A stretch of DNA of 64,000 nucleotides from Vibrio penaeicida (GCF_019977755.1 NZ_AP025144.1:3286001-3350000); one strand, 5' to 3'; shown: positions 29,874 to 39,000, counted from the first letter of the stretch. Notes: generated by a model not told the origin, from the sequence alone. Translations and numbers: made by a program.

Positions 29874-30785
29874 ATGTGGTTTAAAAACTGCCTAGTATAT
29901 CGCTTCAATCGTGGTATCGAATTTAACGCCGACAAACTGGAAGAACAGCTGCAAGAATTCCGTTTCACGCCTTGTGGTAGCCAAGATAAACAAAAGTTTG
30001 GCTGGACGACTGCAATGGGTAGACATGGAGACATGATGACTCATGTTTCTGATAACCAAATTCTTATCTGCGCCAAGAAAGAAGAAAAAATGCTTCCTGC
30101 GTCCGTGATTAAAGAATCTCTAAACGCAAAAGTAGAGGCGATGGAATCAGAAGAAGGTCGCCCACTGAAGAAAAAAGAAAAAGACACGCTAAAAGAAGAC
30201 ATCATTATTGATTTACTACCGCGTGCTTTCAGTAAAAGCAATGTTACCTATGTCCTTATCTTGCCGAAAGAAGGCTTCATTCTGGTTGATGCCAGCAGCT
30301 ACAAAAAAGCAGAAGACGTATTGGCGCTTTTGCGTAAAACCATGGGTAGCCTACCTGTTGTTCCAGCCATTCCAGAACAAGCGGTTGAATCGACAATGAC
30401 TGATTGGGTGAAATCATCCAATGCGGCATCAGGCTTTACTATTTTGGATGAGGCTGAATTGAAATCTGTTTTAGAAGATGGCGGTGTTATCCGCTGCAAA
30501 AAACAGGAGCTTTCTGCTGATGAGATCTTATCCCACATTGAAGCAGACAAACTTGTTACCAAACTCGCGCTAAACTGGGAAGACCGAATTGAATTTGTTC
30601 TCGCAGAAGACAGTAGCATTAAGCGCTTAAAGTTCAGTGATGAGCTAAAAGATCAAAATGAAGACATTCCTCGAGATGATCAAGCCGCAAGATTTGATGC
30701 CGATTTCTCCCTGATGTGCGGCGAATTCAGCGCCTTTCTCCCTTCGCTATTCGAAGCGCTGGGTGGATTGCCGCATAGCGAGTGA
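29874..30785 (+). CDS. rdgC: Recombination-associated protein RdgC
   Basis: A 303-residue protein, the same length as E. coli Rdg[16 protein letters not shown] at the start and [36 protein letters not shown] are conserved. RdgC forms a ring-shaped dimer on DNA and limits RecA activity. The frame is open from 29862, but the conserved Met is at 29874. Divergent from phoB; followed by a hairpin terminator. Confidence 0.95.
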   Translation: MWFKNCLVYRFNRGIEFNADKLEEQLQEFRFTPCGSQDKQKFGWTTAMGRHGDMMTHVSDNQILICAKKEEKMLPASVIKESLNAKVEAMESEEGRPLKKKEKDTLKEDIIIDLLPRAFSKSNVTYVLILPKEGFILVDASSYKKAEDVLALLRKTMGSLPVVPAIPEQAVESTMTDWVKSSNAASGFTILDEAELKSVLEDGGVIRCKKQELSADEILSHIEADKLVTKLALNWEDRIEFVLAEDSSIKRLKFSDELKDQNEDIPRDDQAARFDADFSLMCGEFSAFLPSLFEALGGLPHSE

Positions 30786-30794
30786 TTTTCTAAT

Positions 30795-30826
30795 AAGAAG
30801 GTACTAGCAAGTACCTTCTTAAATTT
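30795..30826 (+). terminator. Hairpin terminator of rdgC
   Basis: AAGAAGGTAC (30795-30804) pairs perfectly with GTACCTTCTT (30811-30820), six-base loop. The T tract is short. Confidence 0.65.
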
Positions 30827-30931
30827 AGACGCCCGATATTATGATTGATATCATAAATATTTAATATTTTAGGGATTTAGAGACACTAAGAGTTTACAGT
30901 CAATCATCTATTTTATATTCAATATCGCATC

Positions 30932-31855
30932 ATGAAACTTAACTGTTCACTATTCCCTTTCATTACATCCATCCTTCTACTGGGCTGTAATGCTGGTTCT
31001 GATACACCTGTAAGTACGCTCCAAGAACCAGCTAAAACTTCATATCGAATATCAAAAGAAATTCTTTACTTTGACGATGATGAGATTTACGACGTTAGCT
31101 ACACCTCAACATACAATGATGATGGCTACATAATCAAAGAGTATGGATTCAAAAATCCTCAAAGCAAGTCAAACCAAATAAGCTCTCTGAATGGCCATGC
31201 CTCTATGACTATGAGATATGAGTATGACTCTACTAATCGCATTATCGAGGTAGAGAAGCTATATGAAGATAAATCTGAATATATCGAGAAGTATCAATAT
31301 GAAAATGGACAGTTAGTACGAGTAGATCTCTATTATACTAACAGTGACTCAGATAAATATTTTTTATTCCAATACGAAGATAACCAGCTAAAAGAGGTAA
31401 GAAGTTTCAAATCCAACACAAACCAAGTTGATTCTGAAGAGTTCAGACAATATCGGAATGATGGGCGCCTAGCGTTGCTTACAAATGATTTCGGTGAACA
31501 GACAGTAGAATGGGACAATAACTCTAGGGTGTCCTCCATCAACTATACCCCGCGTTTAAATAGCCAAGGTTCAAACAGAAAACGTAGCTTTTCTTACACC
31601 AATGGAACATTGAGTAAAATAGAAAACAGCTCGGATGGTAAGATAATAAGTAACAAGCAATATATCCTTTCCAGTCTGACTAATAAGTACTCTACCATTA
31701 AATTTTTCGTTGGTGATAAAGAAAATACTCGTGTTGAGCTAGAGTTAGAGGATGGGAAATGTTTTCAATCTTTGCCACCAATTGGTTCTTTTAGCCTTTA
31801 TGTAACTAAACAAGGTAACTTAAAAAGTACTAACCATTCTCCGTGTCATTTCTAA
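30932..31855 (+). CDS. Lipoprotein with YD-type repeat segments, function unknown
   Basis: A 307-residue protein I do not recognise as a named family. The signal peptide ends in the lipobox LLLGC, with Cys19 as the lipidated residue. The body repeats a strand-turn-strand unit: YEYDSTNRIIEVEKL, YQYENGQLVRVDLY, FQYEDNQLKEVRSF, FSYTNGTLSKIEN. This looks like YD/RHS-type beta repeats without an RHS core or toxin. It is A/T-rich compared with rdgC and trhP, and isolated between them, suggesting an accessory gene. It is probably a periplasmic or surface lipoprotein. Confidence 0.75.
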   Translation: MKLNCSLFPFITSILLLGCNAGSDTPVSTLQEPAKTSYRISKEILYFDDDEIYDVSYTSTYNDDGYIIKEYGFKNPQSKSNQISSLNGHASMTMRYEYDSTNRIIEVEKLYEDKSEYIEKYQYENGQLVRVDLYYTNSDSDKYFLFQYEDNQLKEVRSFKSNTNQVDSEEFRQYRNDGRLALLTNDFGEQTVEWDNNSRVSSINYTPRLNSQGSNRKRSFSYTNGTLSKIENSSDGKIISNKQYILSSLTNKYSTIKFFVGDKENTRVELELEDGKCFQSLPPIGSFSLYVTKQGNLKSTNHSPCHF

Positions 31856-31969
31856 TTGTTGTTAAGAATAAGTGGTAGAGATAGAAAGCGCTCTAAACCG
31901 ATGCTGTTCATAATAACCCTTACAAATTTACTGGTAAGAAGCTTCCAGAAAGCGTAAAATTTGCGCCCT

Positions 31970-32009
31970 CCGATGCCACTGGGTGGCATCGGTCTGACTT
32001 GAAATCAGA
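31970..32009 (+). promoter_or_regulatory. Two tandem hairpins in the trhP leader
   Basis: CCGATGCCAC-tgg-GTGGCATCGG (31970-31992) is a perfect 10-bp stem with a 3-nt loop. TCTGA-cttgaaa-TCAGA (31993-32009) follows directly. The second ends 15 nt before the trhP ATG. No T run follows either stem, so they are not a simple terminator. Possible leader regulation or mRNA protection. Confidence 0.55.
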
Positions 32010-32024
32010 AATAGAGAAGAAGCA

Positions 32025-33410
32025 ATGTTCAAACCAGAATTACTGTCGCCGGCGGGAAGCCTTAAAAATATGCGCTACGCATTTGCCTATGGCGCCGATG
32101 CGGTCTACGCAGGTCAACCTCGCTATAGCCTTCGCGTTCGCAATAACGAATTCAATCATGAAAACCTAAAAATAGGCATCGATGAAGCTCATGCTCAAGG
32201 TAAAAAGCTTTACGTGGTTTGTAATATTCAACCGCATAACTCAAAGCTAAAAACCTTTATCCGCGATCTCAAACCTGTTGTAGAAATGGGTCCAGATGCG
32301 CTGATTATGTCTGATCCAGGTCTTATCATGATGGTTCGTGAAGCGTTCCCAGATATGCCAATCCACCTATCTGTTCAGGCTAATGCTGTTAACTGGGCGA
32401 CAGTGAAGTTTTGGGCTGCCAACGGCATTGAACGCGTGATCGTATCCCGTGAGTTGTCGTTAGAAGAGATTGAAGAGATTCGTGAACATTGCCCGGAAAC
32501 AGAATTAGAAGTATTCGTACATGGTGCCTTATGTATGGCATATTCTGGTCGCTGCCTTCTCTCTGGGTACATGAATAAACGCGACCCAAACCAAGGTACG
32601 TGCACAAACGCATGCCGCTGGGAATACAATGTAGAAAAAGGCAAAGAAGACGAATCAGGTCAGATTGTAGAGAAATTCGACCCTGCTGAAGCTCAATCCA
32701 TCGAAGTCAAAGACGAGCGACCAGACAACACGCTTGGACTTGGTAAACCGACCGATGAAGTTGTTTTACTATCTGAGAGCCACCGTCCAGAAGAAAAAAT
32801 GGCTGCGTTTGAAGATGAGCACGGTACTTACATCATGAACTCGAAAGATCTTCGGGCCATTCAGCACGTTGAACGCCTCACGAAAATGGGGGTTCACTCT
32901 CTTAAAATTGAAGGGCGTACCAAATCATTTTACTACTGCGCTCGTACAGCGCAGGTGTATCGTAAAGCCATCGATGATGCCGTTGCAGGCAAGCCATTCG
33001 ATGAGTCTTTGATGGGGACATTAGAGAGCCTCGCGCACAGAGGTTACACCGAAGGGTTCCTTCGCCGTCATACTCATGACGCTTACCAAAACTACGATTA
33101 TGGCTATTCTATATCCGATTCGCAGCAGTTTGTCGGTGAATTTACGGGTAAGAGACGTGGAGATCTTGCTGAAGTTGAGGTGAAAAATAAGTTTCTTTTA
33201 GGTGATAGCCTTGAACTTATGACGCCAAATGGCAATGTGATATTTACGCTTGAAGCGATGGAGAATAGAAAATCTCAGCCAGTAGACGATGCAAAAGGCA
33301 ACGGTCACTTTGTATTTATCCCAGTGCCTGAAGATATGGATCTTAGTTATGGTCTACTTATGCGTAACCTCAACCCAGGGCAGGATACACGTAACGCTAC
33401 GGGTAAGTAA
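32025..33410 (+). CDS. trhP: tRNA 5-hydroxyuridine synthesis protein TrhP (U32 peptidase family)
   Basis: A 461-residue protein matching E. coli YegQ/TrhP. It has ELLSPAGSLKNMRYAFAYGADAVYAG at the N-terminus, the U32 signature EVFVHGALCMAYSGRCLLSGY near 163-183, a Cys cluster (CTNACRW), and FEDEHGTYIMNSKDLRAI. TrhP takes part in prephenate-dependent hydroxylation of U34 in tRNAs and depends on an iron-sulfur cluster. It is 3 bp upstream of a ferredoxin gene. Confidence 0.92.
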   Translation: MFKPELLSPAGSLKNMRYAFAYGADAVYAGQPRYSLRVRNNEFNHENLKIGIDEAHAQGKKLYVVCNIQPHNSKLKTFIRDLKPVVEMGPDALIMSDPGLIMMVREAFPDMPIHLSVQANAVNWATVKFWAANGIERVIVSRELSLEEIEEIREHCPETELEVFVHGALCMAYSGRCLLSGYMNKRDPNQGTCTNACRWEYNVEKGKEDESGQIVEKFDPAEAQSIEVKDERPDNTLGLGKPTDEVVLLSESHRPEEKMAAFEDEHGTYIMNSKDLRAIQHVERLTKMGVHSLKIEGRTKSFYYCARTAQVYRKAIDDAVAGKPFDESLMGTLESLAHRGYTEGFLRRHTHDAYQNYDYGYSISDSQQFVGEFTGKRRGDLAEVEVKNKFLLGDSLELMTPNGNVIFTLEAMENRKSQPVDDAKGNGHFVFIPVPEDMDLSYGLLMRNLNPGQDTRNATGK

Positions 33411-33413
33411 GAA

Positions 33414-33668
33414 ATGGCACTGCTGATTAAAGACAGCTGCATCAATTGCGACATGTGCGATCCCGAGTGCCCAAATGGGGCAATTACAATGGGAGACAGC
33501 ATTTACGAAATTGACCCAAATTTATGTACTGAGTGCAAAGGTCATTATGAGAAGCCGACTTGTCAGTCGGTATGTCCAATAACAAAATGTATCATCACGG
33601 ATCCCAATAATATTGAGACTGATGAACAGCTGTTAGAAAAGTTTGTCATTATTCAAGGTCTAGCATAA
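33414..33668 (+). CDS. yfhL: YfhL-family 2[4Fe-4S] ferredoxin
   Basis: An 84-residue ferredoxin. The first cluster motif is CINCDMCDPECP and the second CTEC-(8)-C...CP (CTECKGHYEKPTCQSVCPITKC), the alvin-type insertion typical of YfhL. It starts 3 bp after trhP ends, so the two are co-translated. It may supply electrons or clusters to TrhP; that is inference from adjacency. A bidirectional terminator follows. Confidence 0.92.
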   Translation: MALLIKDSCINCDMCDPECPNGAITMGDSIYEIDPNLCTECKGHYEKPTCQSVCPITKCIITDPNNIETDEQLLEKFVIIQGLA

Positions 33669-33696
33669 AAAGTCCTGGGAATTCCCAGGACTTTTT
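33667..33696. terminator. Bidirectional terminator between yfhL and the DUF1904 gene
   Basis: AAAAGTCCTGGG-aatt-CCCAGGACTTTT is a perfect palindrome with A and T tails on both sides, between convergent genes. Confidence 0.93.
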
Positions 33697-33711
33697 CAAT
33701 TCGTTCGAGCA

Positions 33712-34044
33712 TTAATAATGCTTACCATTGTCATAGTATTGAGTCGCAGTCAGTGCTGTAAATATTACAGCAACGTCCACGTCCTTCCCTACAACCTTAC
33801 GGACTTCATCTGTTAATACCATAGCCACTTTATCTTGAATGTCCTGGCCTCGGTCAAACCACAATACCTCCACAAATGGGTAGGCTGGGTCGACATTTCC
33901 ACTGTGGAAAAATGTGGTATAGATGTACTCAAATGTGAAGTCTTCTTTTGGGCAATCCATTAAAGGCTGAAGATCTTCTATCAGTGTTTCTGATAAAGAT
34001 TGGACTGTTTGAGGCTCTACAGCTCTATAACGTAGATGTGGCAT
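33712..34044 (-). CDS. DUF1904 family protein
   Basis: A 110-residue protein of the tautomerase-like DUF1904 family: MPHLRYRAVEPQTVQSLSETLIEDL, FTFEYIYTTFF and YPFVEVLWFDRGQDIQDKVA. The small two-strand/helix pattern resembles 4-oxalocrotonate tautomerases, but there is no N-terminal Pro right after Met-processing that would prove catalysis (the mature start would be Pro2, which is possible). The frame is open to 34083; the conserved start at 34044 has GGAAG upstream. Function unknown. Confidence 0.8.
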   Translation of the reverse strand: MPHLRYRAVEPQTVQSLSETLIEDLQPLMDCPKEDFTFEYIYTTFFHSGNVDPAYPFVEVLWFDRGQDIQDKVAMVLTDEVRKVVGKDVDVAVIFTALTATQYYDNGKHY

Positions 34045-34098
34045 GACATGCTTCCTTTTGTAATTTGAGCGAAAGCATATCACGCTTGGTAAAGTTTG

Positions 34099-35304
34099 TT
34101 AGGAAGAAACCTTATTGCTTAGGTAGCTTACCCACCCCTTAGCAGCGCTGGATGGAACCTTTTCATCCAGCCTTTTAGCTTCAGCTAACGCATCTTGATA
34201 TCGATTCAGTTTGTACAACAGCCGTATCTTTGCCATCGAGAAATCATTTCGATTTGCGTAGGGTTTAGCTTTATCAATTATTCCCAACGCTTGTTTGTAG
34301 CGAGACTGTTGGATCAAAAGTTGTGCAAGGCGCCAATGGTATTTGGGATTCATACTGGCTACTCGTTGCCATCCATTGATAGCTTTATTCCATTCTTTCG
34401 CTATTTGCCAATAATTTGCCTGTAGCTTCAAATGTTTTTCGCTTTGGGATTTAGGGTACTCGTTAAACATCTCTTTAAGTATGCGTGCAGCTTTCTCTGG
34501 CATTCTATGTTGCCCATAAAGCTGTGCCAAAACAACGTACTCGCTCTGCGTTAGTCGTATTCCTTGAAGTTTACTTAACGCATAACTTTCCAAAGCACTG
34601 CGTTGTTTTCCTTGCTGAAGCTGAGTAGAAATAAGTTGCTGCCACCACGACTTTTGATTGGGTTCGAATCGAATTATCCTACCAACGGTTTTTTCAGCAT
34701 CTTTCCATTTTTCTAGCTGAAGTTCAGATACAACTCGAATTTTAAGTGCTTGTAGCGTTTCCTTAGTATCACGAGGTTGATAGCGTTTTATACGGCTTAA
34801 TGACGACTTCCAATTTTGCTGCTGATAATAAGCCATGGACATACGAAGCTGAATATCATTTTTATCTTTAGCTAATTGATTTTTCTCGCTACTGTCAGAA
34901 GTAGGATAATCATTTTTTAAAAGTGTTAAGTAGTTTCTATTAGCATCATTAAATTTCTGCTCGGAGAACTGTATGTCGGCGAGCATTTGCCTTGTTTTCC
35001 ATTGTTCTTTAGGTTGCAGTGCTTTTACATCAACGGACTTATTCAGCGCTACGATGGCCTTGCTTGCCTTTTCAGACTGCCAGTAATAAACACCTAAAAT
35101 TCTATTGGCGAATGCTTTGTCATAATCAGACTTCAAATCCATGTTTTCCATCAGAGAGATGGCTTCATCTAGCTTATCTTCCTGCTGTAACTGACTGGCT
35201 TTATGAAGTTTTTTACCCGCGTAGCTAGATAACTTGTCCGCGTGAACATTCATGTTCGTAACAATTAGCAAAACACCTAACAGTATTGAAAAAATTCGCT
35301 TCAT
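34099..35304 (-). CDS. TPR protein of the TonB2 cluster
   Basis: A 401-residue protein with a signal peptide (1-22, ending VHA) and a body of tetratricopeptide-like helical pairs (KLHKASQLQQEDKLDEAISLME, ANRILGVYYWQSEKASKAIVALNKSV, LAQLYGQHRMPEKAARILKEMF, LAQLLIQQSRYKQALGIIDKA). It is the last gene of the ttpC-exbB2-exbD2-tonB2 operon, 2 bp after tonB2. It is probably a periplasmic partner of the TonB2 complex; its exact role is not known to me. Confidence 0.85.
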   Translation of the reverse strand: MKRIFSILLGVLLIVTNMNVHADKLSSYAGKKLHKASQLQQEDKLDEAISLMENMDLKSDYDKAFANRILGVYYWQSEKASKAIVALNKSVDVKALQPKEQWKTRQMLADIQFSEQKFNDANRNYLTLLKNDYPTSDSSEKNQLAKDKNDIQLRMSMAYYQQQNWKSSLSRIKRYQPRDTKETLQALKIRVVSELQLEKWKDAEKTVGRIIRFEPNQKSWWQQLISTQLQQGKQRSALESYALSKLQGIRLTQSEYVVLAQLYGQHRMPEKAARILKEMFNEYPKSQSEKHLKLQANYWQIAKEWNKAINGWQRVASMNPKYHWRLAQLLIQQSRYKQALGIIDKAKPYANRNDFSMAKIRLLYKLNRYQDALAEAKRLDEKVPSSAAKGWVSYLSNKVSS

Positions 35305-35306
35305 GG

Positions 35307-35921
35307 TTATTTGCTCATTTTAAATTCTATCTTCACTCTTTGGTTCAACTGCTTAACCGCTTTGCCACCCTCAAGTTTTGGCTGATACTTCCATCGCTTA
35401 AGTGCATTCATAGCTTCACGAACAAAAATTTTGTTTGGATGAACTTCTAATAAATTAATATCTTCTGGACGCCCCTGTTCATCAATTGTGAAGCTCAATA
35501 TGACATACCCTTCCATGCGACGTTTTTGAGCTCTAGGCGGGTATCTAGGTTCGACACGATAGAGAGGTAAAGCTTGTTGGTCTTGACCAATCCCATCGAG
35601 AGAAGGCATAGAAATCGCTACGCCTAAGTTAGCCAAAGCCAATTTAGGTGCCGACAACATTTGAGGCATCTGCGTTTGAGTTACATTAGGGGTTGAAGTT
35701 GGCAATGGTTTCGGTTGATCCGGCAACTTTGGTGGATCAGGTAATTGCCTCTGTCGGCGCTGAACATTTGCTTCAGGTTCTTGCATTACCAAATCAAACA
35801 TTACCGCTGGTTTCGATTCTTCGAGCTTCCCTTTTTGGCTACTTACCATCCAAGCCATAAAATAGAATAACGAAGAAGCAATAACAAACGCTAACGGTAA
35901 GGCAAGTAACAATCTTTTCAT
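35307..35921 (-). CDS. tonB2: TonB2 energy-transducing protein
   Basis: A 204-residue protein. N-terminal membrane anchor 1-27; a short Pro-rich spacer (PDPPKLPDQPKPLPTSTP); and a C-terminal TonB domain from about 125 (PLYRVEPRYPPRAQKRRMEGYVILSFTIDEQGRPEDINLLE) that contacts TonB boxes of outer-membrane receptors. It is shorter than E. coli TonB (239), as known for Vibrio TonB2. Works with ExbB2, ExbD2 and TtpC. Confidence 0.93.
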   Translation of the reverse strand: MKRLLLALPLAFVIASSLFYFMAWMVSSQKGKLEESKPAVMFDLVMQEPEANVQRRQRQLPDPPKLPDQPKPLPTSTPNVTQTQMPQMLSAPKLALANLGVAISMPSLDGIGQDQQALPLYRVEPRYPPRAQKRRMEGYVILSFTIDEQGRPEDINLLEVHPNKIFVREAMNALKRWKYQPKLEGGKAVKQLNQRVKIEFKMSK

Positions 35922-35930
35922 GAAACATAC

Positions 35931-36338
35931 TTACCTTTTGTCTTCGGTAGCCAGCGCGATCTTATCGACACCAGCCCCCTTCGCAGCATCCATCACCTCA
36001 ACAACTGTGCCATTGTATGAATGCTTATCTGCCTGAATAACTAAGCTGGCATCTGGCTTATCAAGTAGAACTGTTTCCAAAACAGCCTGAACTCGTTCAA
36101 CGTCCACTCTTCGCTTATCGATGTAGACGTCATTAGAAGCCGTAATAGCGATAAATATCCCAGCGTCTTTCTGGCTACTTGCGTGAGCCGCTTGCGGGCG
36201 ATTAACTTCAACACCAGACTCTTTCACAAACGAACTAGTCACGATGAAAAATATAAGCATGATAAATACGATATCCAGCATGGAAGTCAAATCGACCGTT
36301 GCATCTTCCTTTGCTTTTGTTGGACGAACTAACCTCAT
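35931..36338 (-). CDS. exbD2: Biopolymer transporter ExbD2
   Basis: A 135-residue protein. One membrane segment, DLTSMLDIVFIMLIFFIVTSSF (about 16-37), contains the conserved Asp of the proton path. A periplasmic domain follows (VNRPQA...VIQADKHSYNGTVVEVMDAAKGAGV). It partners ExbB2 and TonB2. It overlaps exbB2 by 4 bp. Confidence 0.95.
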   Translation of the reverse strand: MRLVRPTKAKEDATVDLTSMLDIVFIMLIFFIVTSSFVKESGVEVNRPQAAHASSQKDAGIFIAITASNDVYIDKRRVDVERVQAVLETVLLDKPDASLVIQADKHSYNGTVVEVMDAAKGAGVDKIALATEDKR

Positions 36339-36880
36339 TCGCCACTCCTTAATTGTTGTTCGAGTTTCAGTGCTTTTTTATTTGCCATTTTTACAAGCCT
36401 TGAGTGGGCAAACATACCCGCTAATGCTGCGACCATACCAGCCATAGTTGGAAGGGTAGCCATCGATATACCAGATGCCATCAATTTTGGTTCGCTACTA
36501 CCAGCCAGTGCCATTAAATCAAAGACAGCTATCATTCCTGTTACTGTGCCAAGTAATCCCAACATAGGACATAAACTAACAAGAGCCTTGATAAAATCTA
36601 AATGCTGATTCAGCTGTAAATTGGCTTTCTGCATCACGCCATTTTTTTGCGCTAATGCATACCACGACTGATGGTCTTCACGCTTTTGCCATGCTTCGAT
36701 CCAGCTTCTCTTTTGCTTCCCAAAACTAAAGCTAAAGAAAATAATACGTTCAACAATCAATAACCAACATAAAAAAACCACACCAGCCAACCACCAGAGT
36801 ACTTGTCCACCTTTCGCCATAAACTCAGCCAATGTATTGACTTCTGTTTGCTGGTAAACCAGTGCTAAGTTTTCGATCAT
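36335..36880 (-). CDS. exbB2: MotA/TolQ/ExbB proton channel family protein ExbB2
   Basis: A 181-residue membrane protein with three membrane segments. The segment LVSLCPMLGLLGTVTGMIAVFDLMA and SMATLPTMAGMVAALAGM are the ExbB/TolQ core. It forms the proton channel with ExbD2. It lies 1 bp after ttpC. Confidence 0.95.
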   Translation of the reverse strand: MIENLALVYQQTEVNTLAEFMAKGGQVLWWLAGVVFLCWLLIVERIIFFSFSFGKQKRSWIEAWQKREDHQSWYALAQKNGVMQKANLQLNQHLDFIKALVSLCPMLGLLGTVTGMIAVFDLMALAGSSEPKLMASGISMATLPTMAGMVAALAGMFAHSRLVKMANKKALKLEQQLRSGE

Positions 36881-36881
36881 T

Positions 36882-38213
36882 TTAAGCAGCCTCAGCCATT
36901 TGCTCAGACTCTGCTCGTTGAGCGACTATACTCACGCCTTGCTTTTCAAGAGTATCTTTGATTGCTTCCGCTCTACTTGAAAGGAAATTATGAGCAAGTA
37001 GTAGAGGCATCGCAGCAACAAGTCCCATCACAGTGGTAACCAGTGCCATAGAGATCCCGCCAGCCATCACTTTCGGATCACTATTGCCAAACTGCGTTAT
37101 CACTTGGAAAGTTTCAATCATGCCCGTTACGGTACCGAGTAAACCTAGCATTGGAGCTAGTGCGGCCATCAACTTAAGCATTGAAAGCCCTTTCTCTAGT
37201 CCATGCTGTTCATCAAGTATTCTTTCTAGTAATCGAAGCTCTATAGCATCGATTGACTGCTGCTTGTCATTATCAAATGCCTGGAGAATTCTCCCCATTG
37301 GGTTGTTTCCTGGCTGTTCTGGTTTTTTAAGCTGTTGAGAAATTCGAGCTTGAGTTATCAGTAAAACAGTTCCTCTGAACAAGGCAATCAATAAACCAGA
37401 AGCCAAAAGCGCAATGATTATCTTACCTACCACCCCACCTTGCTCAATTCGTTGTTTCAAATTTGGTTGGTTTGCATATTGTTCAAGCAACAGACCGCGA
37501 GTGGGATCTAAAAGAATATCGGCACCAGCAGTAACATCTGAACTCGTTGAAGCATCTTTAGGAAGCGCCTGATACGCCGTTGAAAACTTGTTTTTTGAAT
37601 CCCATTTCAAGTAGCCCAGGCTTGAAATCAAAGCCATATCACCTAACCTAATAGCGGCTTGATCTGAATGCGTACCGTCTCCGTTAACAAAAGGAACCGT
37701 AACTTTGCTTAATTGTCCGCTCTCTTGAATTTTAAATGATGCTGATAACCAAAAATCTTCCAGCATTTTTAACGAAGGTAGCGCATCTGTACTGATCACT
37801 CTTTCCACAAGAATCAACTGTTCGTCAGCATCTGTAATAAGTGAATTTTGGTAGTCTTGTTTTACTTCTTTAGCAGACTGCCTTACAACACCAAATAATT
37901 CACCTAAGCTACCTGTTTCAATTTGCAGCTGTTTTTCTTTTTCTGACAGCAGTCGTTCATTGACACTAAACTGCTCACTAAGTTGGGTATTTTCTTTTTC
38001 TAGTTCGGCTAACGCTTTTTCTAATTGCGCTTTCTTGTTCGCCAATTCTATTTTTTGCTCTTTTGTTAGCTGAACACGCGTAGCATTGTGTGCGCGTTCA
38101 GCTTGGTAAACCTTATTTGCACTATTGTCGATTTGGGAAAGGCTTTGTTCAGCGAATGAAGAGAAAGTAACAATGGCTGCAATAAGGCCTAATGTATTCA
38201 GAACATATTTCAT
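36882..38213 (-). CDS. ttpC: TtpC, TonB2-system MotA/TolQ/ExbB-like protein
   Basis: A 443-residue protein. Signal peptide-like start (1-21), long coiled coil at ~45-105 (KEQKIELANKKAQLEKALAELEKENTQL), a periplasmic domain, then a membrane part from ~260 containing AALAPMLGLLGTVTGMIETFQVI, the ExbB-type core. In Vibrio TtpC is needed together with TonB2-ExbB2-ExbD2 for receptor energisation. It is 1 bp after the DUF3450 gene. The presence of two ExbB-type proteins in one operon is the hallmark of this system. Confidence 0.93.
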   Translation of the reverse strand: MKYVLNTLGLIAAIVTFSSFAEQSLSQIDNSANKVYQAERAHNATRVQLTKEQKIELANKKAQLEKALAELEKENTQLSEQFSVNERLLSEKEKQLQIETGSLGELFGVVRQSAKEVKQDYQNSLITDADEQLILVERVISTDALPSLKMLEDFWLSASFKIQESGQLSKVTVPFVNGDGTHSDQAAIRLGDMALISSLGYLKWDSKNKFSTAYQALPKDASTSSDVTAGADILLDPTRGLLLEQYANQPNLKQRIEQGGVVGKIIIALLASGLLIALFRGTVLLITQARISQQLKKPEQPGNNPMGRILQAFDNDKQQSIDAIELRLLERILDEQHGLEKGLSMLKLMAALAPMLGLLGTVTGMIETFQVITQFGNSDPKVMAGGISMALVTTVMGLVAAMPLLLAHNFLSSRAEAIKDTLEKQGVSIVAQRAESEQMAEAA

Positions 38214-38214
38214 A

Positions 38215-39000
38215 CTACAGCCCCTTCTCTATAGAACTAATTGAAAGAGGTAATGTAACTACTGAAGGAGCCTGCTGTTTTGCAGCCATAGCAAAAGCTT
38301 TGTTTACTTCCAACCCTTTGTCTTTAGATAGCTCATTCCAAGTTTTGCTTTCTTGGCGCCATACCCAAAATTGCTTATGATCTAGACTTCTCGCAACAAG
38401 ACTTACTCGACCGAAATACAATTGCTCAACTTGACGAGTGGTGCCTTCGAATTGAATTTCGGCAGGATAGGCCCCTAACTTGGTCCCATAATCTATTTCT
38501 ATTTGGTAGGCTTCAAGAATTCTTCTGTACTTCTCTGCTTCAGCTATATCAGCTCGCCCCATCAAGAGTCTAATATCTTCCAATCGCTTCTGACGTGTTA
38601 CTTTTCGCAAAGGAACATCCTGACTAATAATGGAATCTAACCCATCAATCATTCGATACATGAGAGGAACAATACCTTGGCGAGTATCTTCAATATCATT
38701 TAGCTGTTGTTCCAAGCTAACTAATTCTGAAGTTTGACTAGAGACCAATTTAGTCAAATGATCTCTATAAAGAGTTAGGTTATCTATTTGAGTTTCTAAT
38801 TGCTCTATCTCGGATTGAAGAGTAAATGACGCCTCGACGTTAGCATCTACGTTCGATTGAGCTTTTTGAATAACCTTATTGGTTTTCTTTTCAATTGCTC
38901 TGGCTTTATCCAAGTCATCAGCATACAAAGTATTAGGTATTCCCATAGCTGCGACTATCACAACTAGAGTTTTTGCCCCTTTAGAAACTATCTCTTTCAT
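38215..39000 (-). CDS. DUF3450 domain protein of the TonB2 cluster
   Basis: A 261-residue protein with a signal peptide (1-27, ending LYA) and a long coiled coil (~35-110, ARAIEKKTNKVIQKAQSNVDANVEASFTLQ to LVSLEQQLNDIEDT), followed by a C-terminal beta-rich region (VEQLYFGRVSLVARSLDHKQFWVW). DUF3450 proteins precede TtpC in Vibrio TonB2 operons; a periplasmic accessory role is inferred. First gene of the six-gene operon. Confidence 0.88.
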   Translation of the reverse strand: MKEIVSKGAKTLVVIVAAMGIPNTLYADDLDKARAIEKKTNKVIQKAQSNVDANVEASFTLQSEIEQLETQIDNLTLYRDHLTKLVSSQTSELVSLEQQLNDIEDTRQGIVPLMYRMIDGLDSIISQDVPLRKVTRQKRLEDIRLLMGRADIAEAEKYRRILEAYQIEIDYGTKLGAYPAEIQFEGTTRQVEQLYFGRVSLVARSLDHKQFWVWRQESKTWNELSKDKGLEVNKAFAMAAKQQAPSVVTLPLSISSIEKGL

